From: Bacteroidota bacterium
GTDB lineage: Bacteria; Bacteroidota; Bacteroidia; Bacteroidales; F082
Length of the DNA: 64,000 nucleotides
Assembly (NCBI GenBank): GCA_020444415.1
Contig: JAHLLA010000001.1
Location: 620,001-684,000 of the forward strand
Reading direction: 5' to 3'
The notes below the pieces were generated by a model that had not been told where the DNA came from, made no database searches, and saw nothing but the letters and a program-made list of their open reading frames with translations. The position numbers and the translations under genes are program-made. Position 1 is the first letter of the stretch, and each line of letters opens with the position of its first letter. Positions 8,601 through 16,349 of this stretch are shown piece by piece.

Positions 8601-9407
8601 TGCCCTGACCAAGGATGATTTCCCTCCTCCACTCATACCCAATATGAGTATAAATGCTTTGTCAACTGACTGCTGAATACGAAGTGAATCTATGATCTCT
8701 GAAACAGCTTTGGTCCTTCCGAAAAAAACCGGGGCATGCTCAAAATTAAAAACGCTCAAACCCCTGTAGGGCGATCCTTCTTTCCATACCGGTTTAATAG
8801 CAGGAACTTTATCCCTATCCTTTGCCTCAGGCAAACGCATTTTAATCAGCTTACTCAGATGGGCTTCGAATATCTCCTCAAAGTCTGCCGAATTATCAAA
8901 GGGATGAAAAGCAGCAATCAGGGTCCCTTCTGTAGTATCGTGGAACCAGCGATCAAAAAAACTGTCAAGTGCTTCTTTTTGCTTAATCTTATCAAGAAGA
9001 ACATCCTTATCCTTTAAACTTACCTGAGGATCAGCGGTCTTTCTGTAAATCAGCAGATCCGGGGTGCCATGCTTTTTGAAAGATTCAAATGCATCTTCAA
9101 ACTCAAACTCTGTCCCCGATTCATACCTGCTCCCATCGGGCTTTTTAAACTGTGCTGGCAAGCGTGTACCTAGCCTTGACCACAAAATAGTAATCACAAT
9201 ATCCGTTTCTGAGGGCCTTGTTATTTGCTCCTGGAAACTTTGGGTCGCCCTTAAAGGTTCATGCTCCCAGTATATTGGCTCAAGAGTAACCAAACCTGAA
9301 TACTCTCCCTGCAATCTTTCGATGACTTTCCTGGTTAAGGTCCTCTCTTCTGCTACATCACCAGGGGAAGATATGAAAATGCGGATGGATTTAGTTTGTG
9401 CAGACAT
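5604..9407 (-). CDS. DUF4062-STAND NTPase-TM-TPR protein
   Basis: The protein has 1267 residues. DUF4062 is at about 7-120 (RIFISSPGDVAEER, then ILWSRLGTRLP), a Rossmann-like domain often found in front of STAND ATPases. The nSTAND module runs from about 211 to 640: GSPYRGLSVF and FFGR lead-in, Walker A GMSGGGKS (257-264) and Walker B LVLVVDQMEEMF (about 368-379). One TM helix is at about 686-708, preceded by KRRRIWW-MKR, predicting a cytoplasmic N-terminus and a C-terminus across the membrane. Residues about 720-1260 are some dozen kinesin-light-chain-type TPRs of about 42 residues (EHPSVA.NL..LG pattern). STAND-repeat proteins of this shape act as switch-like sensors in immunity and signalling. 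A promoter-like TAACTTTG lies 21 bp upstream. It faces the SLOG-RyR pair. Confidence 0.85.
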   Translation of the reverse strand: MSAQTKSIRIFISSPGDVAEERTLTRKVIERLQGEYSGLVTLEPIYWEHEPLRATQSFQEQITRPSETDIVITILWSRLGTRLPAQFKKPDGSRYESGTEFEFEDAFESFKKHGTPDLLIYRKTADPQVSLKDKDVLLDKIKQKEALDSFFDRWFHDTTEGTLIAAFHPFDNSADFEEIFEAHLSKLIKMRLPEAKDRDKVPAIKPVWKEGSPYRGLSVFNFEHAPVFFGRTKAVSEIIDSLRIQQSVDKAFILILGMSGGGKSSLVRAGVLPMITQPGVIEGVGIWRRAIMKPGDASGDLFDGLAYSLLQQEALPELSADGTSIKELAKLLRETPKAIVPLIKGGLSQAASEVERKEKLEKQPIAKLVLVVDQMEEMFSLERITHKERKLFVEALDALSRSGRVWVIATLRSDFYPRTSELDTLVALKEGNGQYDLLTPTTAEIGQMIRQPAQAAGLFFEEDKSTNEKLDDVLRDAAAKNPGALPLLEFTLEELYKRRTDDGMLTYDAYRKLGGVEGALAQRAEEVFSGLDAEVKKAMDVELHSLISIGADERISRKYAPLEQLTATPETKAFVEAFVESRLFITDLATDGSAVVHIAHEALLQHWPRLSAWIEKNKEDLRIHTRVTIASTRWEKENRSREFLYSASKQVSEAEELIKNKSIELTEAERSFVKASIAKRRRIWWMKRAIVAALVVLSLIATGTAYIAQQERDRAKIEANTAEQVSDFLVGLFEVSDPSEALGDTITAREILDKGAEKIENELSDQQEVQSRLMTTMAKVYQNLGLYDVAQPMYEKALEKKRELFGESSIEYAVSLNDLGMVYYDKGVYDTAEALFLNSIAITNDILGCNDTILAMHLLNLGQLKVETGQYEEADSLFSESLRIVNIYFDEENPKTIGVLHSIAGVKTELGDLEEAEMLFMKVVNSSRSIYGEKHPDYILYLGTLAQLHHRMGKLSSADSMFRITIRLSREIYGDAHPDLATRLNNLGMVLHDEGQYEEAEECLKEALAIAKKVYGEEHPRVASGLNNMGYFLARKGDVQGAEFYFNEALEMQRRIFGNLHPSVALSLANLGYVLNAQGAYLKAEELYRESLAINRQIYGNEHPSVAANLVNLATIMRKSGNEELVEDMFLEALTIQRNTLGDEHPKLATSLNNIAGLYKEKGDYIKAEEYYKEALEIQESNLPEGHWLTAVTMNNYGECLIKLERYREAESLITASYPILKEKRGHDDTYTLKALDNLINLYTVWKKPEKVKEYEAYLNDTTNTSN

Positions 9408-9427
9408 GGTAATTTTTTAGGTTAATC

Positions 9428-9435
9428 CAAAGTTA
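9428..9435 (-). promoter_or_regulatory. Bacteroidota -7 element of the STAND gene
   Basis: The reverse strand reads TAACTTTG, an exact TAnnTTTG match, about 21 bp upstream of the start codon. The leader would be about 14 nt, which supports the chosen start. Confidence 0.45.
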
Positions 9436-9520
9436 CAAACTTTATTGATCAAAGAAAAAATCTATTTGATTTTGTCAATATTCAATATTGTTTTAGATGC
9501 TTAATAAACAACCGCTTTAA

Positions 9521-9549
9521 AATTGACCATCTATATTTGACGATTCACA
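9521..9549 (+). repeat. 29-bp direct repeat, right copy
   Basis: It is the partner of 3072-3100, with mismatches only at repeat positions 6, 13 and 15. It lies 114 bp upstream of the STAND start codon. It is a direct, not inverted, repeat, so it is not simply a promoter shared by the two convergent arms. Confidence 0.65.
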
Positions 9550-9664
9550 AGGTGGTGACGACCCAACAGTAAGAAACCTGTTGAACCATCGAAATACCGA
9601 GTATAACAAGCGTATTGGTTCGTCTAAAATTTTTTCAGTAGCCAAACACAGCTTATTACTGTGA
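9527..9664 (+). pseudogene. Possible 3' relic of an unidentified gene
   Basis: An open frame without ATG runs from just after a TGA at 9524 to a TGA at 9662. It reads GGDDPTVRNLLNHRNTEYNK and onward for 17 further codons. The amino-acid mix looks coding rather than random, but I recognise no family. It overlaps the right 29-bp direct repeat. The rest of 9665-9792 is AT-rich with nothing recognised. Confidence 0.25.
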
Positions 9665-9792
9665 TTTCAACCTTATTTTTATTAATTTAGTACCACATTA
9701 ATATAATCTATCTACTTGATTTACAGAGGTATTATTAAACCGACATTCATAAGCAGTTTACACCTAATAAGTTACATTATAATACGAAGAAA

Positions 9793-11742
9793 ATGAAAAA
9801 TATTGTTAGTCTGGCCGTGTTTATTTTTATGTTTTCCATAACCATCATGTCGCAGCCCTGGCTGCAAAATGATGCCATTTTCAATCCAAGCGGGATACCC
9901 AGCCTGCCCTTCTCGCAACCCCGTTTCGGTGATCTGGATGCAGATGGTGATGCTGATTTGATTATCGGGAATATAAATGAAGCATCGCTATTTATGGAAA
10001 ATATTGGCACTCCAACATCGCCCTCATTCGTTATTGGTGAAAATATTTTCTCCGGCATCAGTTCTCTTGATGCTGAAATCGGTGTTTGCTACGATATTGA
10101 CAACGATGGCGATCTCGATTTTATCGCCGGCGGTTATACCGGATTAAATCTATTTATAAATACCGGCACTGTCAACCAGCCGGTATTTGAAAAGGTAGAG
10201 AACTTCTTTTCAGGACTTACTGTTGGGGCCAGCCCCGTTCCTGACCTGGCTGATGTAGACGGTGATGGTGATGCTGATATGGTGGTAGGATTAAGCGAAA
10301 GCGGTTTGGTTAAACTATATTCGAACATAGGAACACCAACCGAGGCTGAGTTTTCTGAAAACGAATTTATTGAGATCGGAGACGTAGGTTTATATTCCTA
10401 TCCGGCATTTTGTGATCTGGATGCTGATCTGGATAAAGACCTGGTTGTAGGTCGAGATGGACACGGTTTTATCTATTATGAAAATACTGGTGACATCTAC
10501 GTTGGCCAGTGGGAACCTGATCCGCTGATGTTTGATGGTATTGGTAACGATTCATATTGGAATTCACCTGGAATTGTCGACTTAAATGGAGATGAAACTT
10601 TTGACTTGATATTTGGAACTGCTTCAGGACCCCTTAATTATTATATCAATACTGGAACCCCTTCCGCACCTGCATGGCAGGTGAACACCACGCTTTTTGG
10701 AGGTGTCATTGACGTTGGAGGCGCCAGCAACCCATATATGTATGATTATGACCGGGATGGTGATATGGACATGTTTACAGGTAGTCAGTTGGGTGATATA
10801 AAATATTTTGAAAACACAGGAACTCCATCAGGTCCTGCCTGGGAAGAGAACAGTAGCGCTTTTACATCTTTAAAACACTCTATTTACAGTGCTGTGGCCA
10901 TTGGAGATGTAAACGGTGATAACCTGGCCGATGCAATTGTTGGAGACTTGAGTGGTCATTTGTATTATCATAGAAATACGGGAATAGGATTTACGCTGGA
11001 AAGCGAAGCCCTCCAAAGCATTGCATTGGGAGGATGGTCTTCGCCAAGGCTGGTTGATTATGATCAGGATGGTGATCAGGATATTGTTGTTGGAAACGAA
11101 GCAGGAGCTATAAATTATATTGAAAACCAAGGAACCGCAACAAGTCCTGCATGGGTATTAATTTCGGGATTCTTCCCCGGCATAGATCCTGGTTCCAATG
11201 CTGTTCCTGCCCTTGTGGATTTAGATTTTGACGAAGATCTTGACATGCTATGCGGAAACTTATGGGGTGACGTATCTTATTATGAAAACCAGAATGGAAG
11301 CTGGGTAGAGAATTCTTTTATAATGGATGGCATTGAAACAGACCAAAATACAGCACCAGCCTTTGCGGATCTGGATGATGATGGTGACCCCGATCTGATA
11401 CTTGGCCAATATAACGGCACTTTCAGCTATTATGAAAACAGGAATATTATCACTTCCGTGCCTCATAACGACCCATATCAAAGCAAACACCCTGCATCTG
11501 TTTACCCCAATCCGGTCACATCAAAGGCTACAGTCAAATACCATCTCAAAGCGATTTCAGATGTTACAATTCACATCATAGGGCCAACAGGTGCAAGTGT
11601 ATTTTTACAGCAGTTTGATAATCTTTCACCCGGTAACCACACCTTTCAATGGGATGCAGAATCAGTAAAACCAGGTGTATATTATATCCTGATCTTGGGA
11701 ACGGAAAAGCAAGAAACACTTAAGGTTTTAAAGGCCAATTAA
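9793..11742 (+). CDS. FG-GAP/VCBS-repeat secreted protein with T9SS tail
   Basis: The protein has 649 residues with a signal peptide at 1-22 (ends TIMSQ). About nine repeats of roughly 60 residues follow, each with a calcium-binding loop of the D.D.DGD.D type (DLDADGDADLIIGN, DIDNDGDLDFIAG, DVDGDGDADMVVG, DYDRDGDMDMFTGS, DDDGDPDLILGQ) and a YYENTGT-type strand. This is the FG-GAP/VCBS integrin-alpha-like beta-propeller. The C-terminus (about 570-649; VYPNPVTSKATVKY, then PGVYYILILG) is a T9SS type A sorting domain. Predicted to be an exported, calcium-stabilised surface protein. It stands alone, downstream of the SLOG/RyR/STAND module. Confidence 0.85.
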   Translation: MKNIVSLAVFIFMFSITIMSQPWLQNDAIFNPSGIPSLPFSQPRFGDLDADGDADLIIGNINEASLFMENIGTPTSPSFVIGENIFSGISSLDAEIGVCYDIDNDGDLDFIAGGYTGLNLFINTGTVNQPVFEKVENFFSGLTVGASPVPDLADVDGDGDADMVVGLSESGLVKLYSNIGTPTEAEFSENEFIEIGDVGLYSYPAFCDLDADLDKDLVVGRDGHGFIYYENTGDIYVGQWEPDPLMFDGIGNDSYWNSPGIVDLNGDETFDLIFGTASGPLNYYINTGTPSAPAWQVNTTLFGGVIDVGGASNPYMYDYDRDGDMDMFTGSQLGDIKYFENTGTPSGPAWEENSSAFTSLKHSIYSAVAIGDVNGDNLADAIVGDLSGHLYYHRNTGIGFTLESEALQSIALGGWSSPRLVDYDQDGDQDIVVGNEAGAINYIENQGTATSPAWVLISGFFPGIDPGSNAVPALVDLDFDEDLDMLCGNLWGDVSYYENQNGSWVENSFIMDGIETDQNTAPAFADLDDDGDPDLILGQYNGTFSYYENRNIITSVPHNDPYQSKHPASVYPNPVTSKATVKYHLKAISDVTIHIIGPTGASVFLQQFDNLSPGNHTFQWDAESVKPGVYYILILGTEKQETLKVLKAN

Positions 11743-11928
11743 AAAACCAACCAAGTGATGGTTTCCAAGCAACGATGAAATCTTTTGAGTATGATACATG
11801 ATGAATTCATGTTCAATAGGTTACTGATTAATAAAGCAATAGCTTGCTAAAAGCACTAACGTTAGAATAAATACCCAGGAATACCCAAAGATACCTTTCA
11901 ATCATTATTGGAGAGGTTTCCAGTTGAC

Positions 11929-13296
11929 CTATTCAAAGCGGCCTCCTTTTTTCATGGGATCTCCTTCGTAGCCCAGTTTGGCCCAGTTAAGCCTTGCTGA
12001 TGATTTTCTAGTATGACAATCAGTGCATCTCAGAGCCTTTTCAGCAGGAGGAACCATGTGATTAATTGGCCAATACATTTCTGTTTCGATAAAATCATAT
12101 TTTCCTGAGTAGGCTAATTCTATTGATTGCATACCTAGTTCTGAAGCTGAATTCCAATCATAAGTCTTCCAATAGCCGCCCTCACCATATAATTTGGGAA
12201 CAATTAAATAGTCATTTTCAGCATCATAAATTTGTTTTCCGCGCATAAGCTTGAAAGGTGTAATTTTCGATTTTGAATCCTTGATATCTCCTGCTAGCTT
12301 ATTAAGCTCAACCACTTTTGTGTGGCCAATCTTTTCCCCAAACTGATAATAATCTGCTTGTCCGTTATGCCATCTGTATTCTGGAATTACTTTTTTGCCC
12401 CACTCAAAATCTCCTTTTTTCATATCATAAATTGGCATGCCATATTCGTCCAATTCAACTTGCTTATCTTGTCCTGATGTTGACCAATCCCACCATGTTT
12501 TTGTTGGCTCTTCGCGCGCAAAATCAGGAATATGACAGGTTTCACATGCAATAGCGCTCATATGATCATTCAGGGTTTTATTTTTATGGGGCTTCTCCTT
12601 ATGGCATCCTTCGCATGAAATATGGTTTGTCCCAGCCATTAATGAACCATGGCTGGCTCCAAGGATTTTATGATTTTCGCCGGCATGGCAAGTTGAGCAG
12701 GTAAAGCCAAGGCCTCCCATATGGACGTCCAAATCTTCCGTTGGATGTATCATACTTCCATCCATATCACCATGTTTAATCCCGGTACCACCGCCACCAT
12801 TAAAATGACATACACTACAGTTTTCAATTCGCGTTTTCCCAACACTCTGTGCCACTTTCAGCAAATCAACTGACGGATCCGGCATGCCAGCTCCTGTGGG
12901 TACTTTCTTATATGTCCCGGTTTGGTCGTGACAAATTAAACAATCTATATTGTTGCCATCTGTAAAGTCAAATGTGTCGTCTTTCCAACCATAACCTACA
13001 TGGCAACTTGTACAGCGTGGCCAGTTGGAAGGAACCGCTATGCAAAAATTATTGATGATGTTACGTTTCCCAAGGATCATTGTTTTACCGTTTTTATCTA
13101 CGAATTCATCACCCAGCCAATTCCAGTGCCTGGTCTTCATAATGTCTGCATCCACGCCTTCATGACAGGAAAGGCAAGTTTCTGTGACTTCCTGTGGACT
13201 GCTGAATGGGGCATCAAAGATTTCTGAATGATCTTCTTGTGAATAACCACTTACAAACAAAAACAGTGTAAAAAAAATTGTTAGAATATTTTTCAT
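11929..13296 (-). CDS. Octahaem c-type cytochrome, tetrathionate reductase family
   Basis: The protein has 455 residues with a signal peptide at 1-20 (ends VSGYSQ). There are eight CXXCH motifs: CLSCH, CTSCH, CLICH, CSVCH, CSTCH, CEGCH, CETCH and CTDCH. The order and surroundings (MKTRHWNWLG after the first haem, and a long haem-free stretch between haems 7 and 8) fit the octahaem tetrathionate reductase (OTR) family rather than NrfA or hydroxylamine oxidoreductase. OTR of Shewanella reduces tetrathionate, nitrite and hydroxylamine in vitro; the physiological substrate here is not known. It is a periplasmic single gene, read away from the multihaem operon, and may exchange electrons with it. 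A TATATTTA sequence lies about 20 bp upstream. Confidence 0.85.
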   Translation of the reverse strand: MKNILTIFFTLFLFVSGYSQEDHSEIFDAPFSSPQEVTETCLSCHEGVDADIMKTRHWNWLGDEFVDKNGKTMILGKRNIINNFCIAVPSNWPRCTSCHVGYGWKDDTFDFTDGNNIDCLICHDQTGTYKKVPTGAGMPDPSVDLLKVAQSVGKTRIENCSVCHFNGGGGTGIKHGDMDGSMIHPTEDLDVHMGGLGFTCSTCHAGENHKILGASHGSLMAGTNHISCEGCHKEKPHKNKTLNDHMSAIACETCHIPDFAREEPTKTWWDWSTSGQDKQVELDEYGMPIYDMKKGDFEWGKKVIPEYRWHNGQADYYQFGEKIGHTKVVELNKLAGDIKDSKSKITPFKLMRGKQIYDAENDYLIVPKLYGEGGYWKTYDWNSASELGMQSIELAYSGKYDFIETEMYWPINHMVPPAEKALRCTDCHTRKSSARLNWAKLGYEGDPMKKGGRFE

Positions 13297-13530
13297 GTGC
13301 AGGTTAATTTAAATATAAAAGTACAAAAAGTTGGCGTTTATTTTACCCCTCTTGATTCCTTTCTTTTCAACTTTCGGGTCGTTTTTCTTCTTTCAGCTTC
13401 AGGCACAAACATTCTTACTATTTATCGATCCAAAAATCCAAATAAACAACACCAATTCTGGAACTAAAACAACAATTGTAAACTATCAAGATACACGCTT
13501 ATATAAAAGAATGTTTGGCTATCTATAACA

Positions 13531-13563
13531 GAAAAGGGTAGATTGGCACCTACCCTTTTCTTT
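13531..13563 (+). terminator. Rho-independent terminator
   Basis: An inverted repeat GAAAAGGGTAG...CTACCCTTTTC with a short loop is followed by TTT. No annotated plus-strand gene feeds it, so it may end a small RNA or a short open frame. Confidence 0.6.
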
Positions 13564-13776
13564 CCCAGATTAACTAAAACCATTGCCTATGAAAATAGGT
13601 AATACACAAATATATAAATAATTTCGATATTTACGACTTCATATAGTTCAATAAGTCAATTTTTCCATTAAAAAACTTTTCACCTATGGAAATATCTTTG
13701 GTATATGTCCAACTTTTTATCTTTTCCAGATGGTAGTTTCTTATATCCTCAACAACTCACATGCTTCCATTTTGGC

Positions 13777-13836
13777 TCAATGGATTTCTATGGGAATATT
13801 ATCGATGTTGTATTCCTCAATTTCAAGATGTTTAAA
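13777..13836 (-). pseudogene. Relic of a DIPF-type repeat
   Basis: The reverse strand reads FKHLEIEEYNIDNIPIEIH between a TGA upstream and a TGA at 13777. EIEEYNIDNIPIE resembles the repeat unit EIEEEAYVNDIPFN of the 2399-2881 protein with two residues deleted. It is too short to be functional. The match is by eye only. Confidence 0.35.
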
Positions 13837-14043
13837 TCATAAACATAATAGAACGTCTAAGTTCAGCAGCAAAACGTGTTAGGGTATGATTTCCTGAAAT
13901 CTGGCCAGGTAAAAATAAGAGTTCGATCATCCGTGACTTTCTCCCATTTTCTAAAACAATTAATATTGAAAAATCCGAAAAATGAGGCACTTTCAGAATC
14001 AATTTTACTAATTTTATGATGTTAATAATATCGGGAAAGTTAA

Positions 14044-14301
14044 ATGGAACATATCAAAATTAATAAAACTGATTCGCTAGCTATAGAGAGGACTAAATTA
14101 GCCAACGAACGTACATTCCTGGCTTATTTCAGAACATTCATTGTTTTTTTAAGTTCAGGAATTGCAATCTTTAAAATTGAAGTTTTGAATAATCTAAAAT
14201 TATTAGGCTCATTTTTAATAATAATAGCACTTATAGTATTGTTTATTGGAATAGCGCGTTTTTTATATGTAAAGACAAAGATTAATAAGTATTATAACTA
14301 A
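14044..14301 (+). CDS. DUF202 (YidH-like) small membrane protein
   Basis: The protein has 85 residues. The N-terminal signature LANERTFLAYFRTF (about 18-31) is the hallmark of DUF202. Two hydrophobic helices follow (about 31-45 and 53-75) and the tail is basic. These are inner-membrane proteins of unknown biochemical role. The family is usually about 90-120 residues, so this copy is short but apparently complete. It is monocistronic, between the octahaem cytochrome and the multihaem operon. Confidence 0.75.
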   Translation: MEHIKINKTDSLAIERTKLANERTFLAYFRTFIVFLSSGIAIFKIEVLNNLKLLGSFLIIIALIVLFIGIARFLYVKTKINKYYN

Positions 14302-14487
14302 TCAAATAGAATTAACAAGGTAATAAAATTCAATTTATCGAAAGAGATTAAATTCAATATTGCTTGAGAGGCATAATGAACGACTCCCTCAAAATTTGAC
14401 CATTTGTGATCATGTTCACCAAAAAACAAAACCAAAAGTGAATATGTTCATCAAATACGATTAATCTTTTACTGAGTTAAATACTTT

Positions 14488-14515
14488 CTAAAAACAAACC
14501 CTTGTTTGTTTTTAG
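14488..14515. repeat. Perfect 12-bp inverted repeat (hairpin)
   Basis: CTAAAAACAAAC and GTTTGTTTTTAG flank a 4-nt loop. The hairpin ends in a T-run followed by AG and could terminate transcription in either direction. It lies about 190 bp past the DUF202 stop and 220 bp past the operon end. Confidence 0.5.
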
Positions 14516-14603
14516 TAAAAAGTGACCTGATTTATTATGAAAAATAGGATATGCTTTTTTTGACAATTTGATCATAAAATTCTTCATTTGAAAAACATAT
14601 AAA

Positions 14604-14710
14604 ATGAACATATTGCCCAAAACTTCTAATAATGCCGACCATTTTTAATATGTATACTTTTTTATATTGCTGTATTTGTGTCGCTTATAAATATAATGAT
14701 GGTACTACTT
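14604..14710 (+). repeat. 107-bp direct repeat, left copy, flanking multihaem operon
   Basis: It aligns without gaps to 22628-22734 at 87 of 107 positions (about 81%). Best conserved are the core TTCTAATAATG, the stretch CCATTTTTAA and CTGTATT.GTGTC.CTTATAA. Most differences are transitions. It begins just past the 3' end of the operon. Confidence 0.75.
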
Positions 14711-14738
14711 TTCAAAAAGCAATGCCTCCAGTAAGCGA

Positions 14739-16340
14739 TTAAAATCGCTGACTCAAATTCACATAAATCCGGTTGAAACTATATTGCTTTTCAAATGTAC
14801 CTTCGTAATACATAGATAGAGACAATTTCTTATAGATCCTCCATGAAATATTTGCTTCTCCAATATTTTGAATTTGTGAAAATTCAGAATTTGTGTACAG
14901 GTAGTCAACATATCTGTATTTCAGTCCTGCATAAATACGGCCTGGAATAATGTCACGTGTAAGACCGATACTATAAATATTGCCTGAAATATAACTTGTC
15001 TCCAATAAAGTGGCTGAAAGAGTTACTGAAGCCTTTATCCATGGTATTTGACTATAGGTAGCATAGGCATACAGGTTCATGGAAGCTTTTGGGTCATCTG
15101 GTCTGAAACGGTATCCGGCATTCACGCCGACAGCTAAATTTCTTATTGGACGGTAGTTTATTTGAAACCGCCATCCTTGTAAGGTCTCCTTCTCCAGCAA
15201 CCTCTCAATAAAATCTTTATAGGTTTCATAGTAAATGATATTCTGCCGGGCGCTATAAGATAATGTCATAGACAATTGCCTGATAACCCTGTATCTGAGT
15301 GAAAGATACAAATTTGATAGGTTGAAGGTATTTTCAGAGATCTCGTTTACCTTTTTATATAAATCCATTTCAAGAGAACCAAAAAAATACAGATTCTTCA
15401 CCAGCGAATTTACGTGCTGAAAGTATAAGAACCGGCGATCGGTATTTGAAGAATTGTATTGGGTTACATAACTTAATGTACTTTGCATGAATCCATTCTT
15501 CGCCTGATGTTCATGTCCTACATAAGCACCATATTGAAAAAGATTCAGGTTAATACTGTAGTCTGCATAGTCAGGCCTTGAACCAACAAATGCACCCGCG
15601 GAAATGGATTTGAATTGTTTTTCGAACTGAAGTCCGTCAATTGCTCCTACAGACGACAATTTTGGATTTATTTTACGCCCCAGTAAGAGGTGGGTTGTTT
15701 CATTAAAATCATACAGGAATGAAAGCTTATAGATTTTTAGTCCGTTAAAAATATTGGATTGCACCTCATCCCAATTTTTGTTTGAATGAACAAATGACAT
15801 GTATGTTTCTGCCGATAATTTTGATCCTCCAATATGTTCAGCCTGCAATGAAAATGTGTAGCGCATCCTTTGCAGATTACTTGCCGGACTATTCGAAAAA
15901 TTAGAATAAGATGATATTGAAAGTTGGCCACTGATATCCTGTTTAAGTTTTTTCTCATCGGTATTTTTTTCACTTATGGTATCAATTTCTGCAATTTCAG
16001 GTTCCATCTTCACCAGTGTGTCTTCAACCTGTACAGGGATTATTTGCGGTTTTTGCTTTGCGACAATCACATCAGATACTTGTATTTCTTCATCTGAAAT
16101 AAAGCTACAAACACACGATATTGAAGAAAGTTCTTTAACTACCAGGACCGGAACCAATTTAGCTTCCTTTCTGATAAACAAGGTGTCTCCAGGTTGAATA
16201 TTTTCTGTTGACTCAAACCTGACATATACATTTTGAGAAGTGATATAAGAAACAGTTCCTTCCTTAACCTCGATTTGATTTTGCCCCGGTGCAATAGAGT
16301 AGCATAAAACAAATAATATAAAGAGAAACAAATTTTTCAT
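14739..16340 (-). CDS. Outer-membrane beta-barrel, last gene of the multihaem operon
   Basis: The protein has 533 residues with a signal peptide at 1-19 (ends SIAPGQ). The N-terminal region (about 20-95) looks like a small beta-domain (VKEGTVSYITSQNVYVRF, then GDTLFIRKEAKLVPVLVV). A Pro/Glu linker follows. From about 135 to the end there are alternating amphipathic strands with aromatic girdles (LSISSYSNF, GLKYRYVDYLY, LSLSMYYEGTF), ending in Phe (NLSQRF) as outer-membrane barrels do. No sequence family is recognised. It is 9 bp downstream of the 28-haem cytochrome gene in the same operon. By context it could be the porin sleeve that lets the cytochromes pass electrons through the outer membrane, as MtrB does, but no MtrB similarity is visible. 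Confidence 0.7.
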   Translation of the reverse strand: MKNLFLFILFVLCYSIAPGQNQIEVKEGTVSYITSQNVYVRFESTENIQPGDTLFIRKEAKLVPVLVVKELSSISCVCSFISDEEIQVSDVIVAKQKPQIIPVQVEDTLVKMEPEIAEIDTISEKNTDEKKLKQDISGQLSISSYSNFSNSPASNLQRMRYTFSLQAEHIGGSKLSAETYMSFVHSNKNWDEVQSNIFNGLKIYKLSFLYDFNETTHLLLGRKINPKLSSVGAIDGLQFEKQFKSISAGAFVGSRPDYADYSINLNLFQYGAYVGHEHQAKNGFMQSTLSYVTQYNSSNTDRRFLYFQHVNSLVKNLYFFGSLEMDLYKKVNEISENTFNLSNLYLSLRYRVIRQLSMTLSYSARQNIIYYETYKDFIERLLEKETLQGWRFQINYRPIRNLAVGVNAGYRFRPDDPKASMNLYAYATYSQIPWIKASVTLSATLLETSYISGNIYSIGLTRDIIPGRIYAGLKYRYVDYLYTNSEFSQIQNIGEANISWRIYKKLSLSMYYEGTFEKQYSFNRIYVNLSQRF

Positions 16341-16349
16341 ATCGGATTC

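Larger units (their letters stand above)
13297..14043. other. 747-bp intergenic region with terminator and a DIPF relic
   Basis: No convincing gene is present. A TTG-initiated 65-codon frame (13331-13528, plus) ends 2 bp before a good terminator at 13531-13563. Its low-complexity hydrophobic start argues against a real protein, though a small transcript ending there is possible. A relic of the DIPF repeat lies on the minus strand at 13777-13836. The rest is AT-rich with no recognised structure. Confidence 0.5.
14302..14738. other. 437-bp AT-rich intergenic region with repeats
   Basis: This region lies between DUF202 and the last gene of the multihaem operon. It contains a perfect 12-bp inverted repeat at 14488-14515, several GAACATAT/ATGTTCA motifs (about 14412, 14445 and 14605), a TTGACCAT motif near 14397 that recalls the right 29-bp repeat at 9521, and the left 107-bp direct repeat. 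No gene is seen. The pattern suggests ends of decayed mobile DNA, but no transposase frame survives. Confidence 0.5.

Noticed and set aside
13331-13528. 65-codon plus-strand open frame before a terminator
   Set aside because: It begins with TTG, has low-complexity hydrophobic sequence (many Phe/Leu from T-rich DNA) and no promoter; kept only as a possible small transcript.
14604-14648. Short open frames in the 107-bp repeats (MNILPKTSNNADHF and MSILIKFSNNVGHF)
   Set aside because: Both are 14-15 codons, and the match between copies continues past the stop codon without coding bias; the repeat is better explained as non-coding DNA or an element end.
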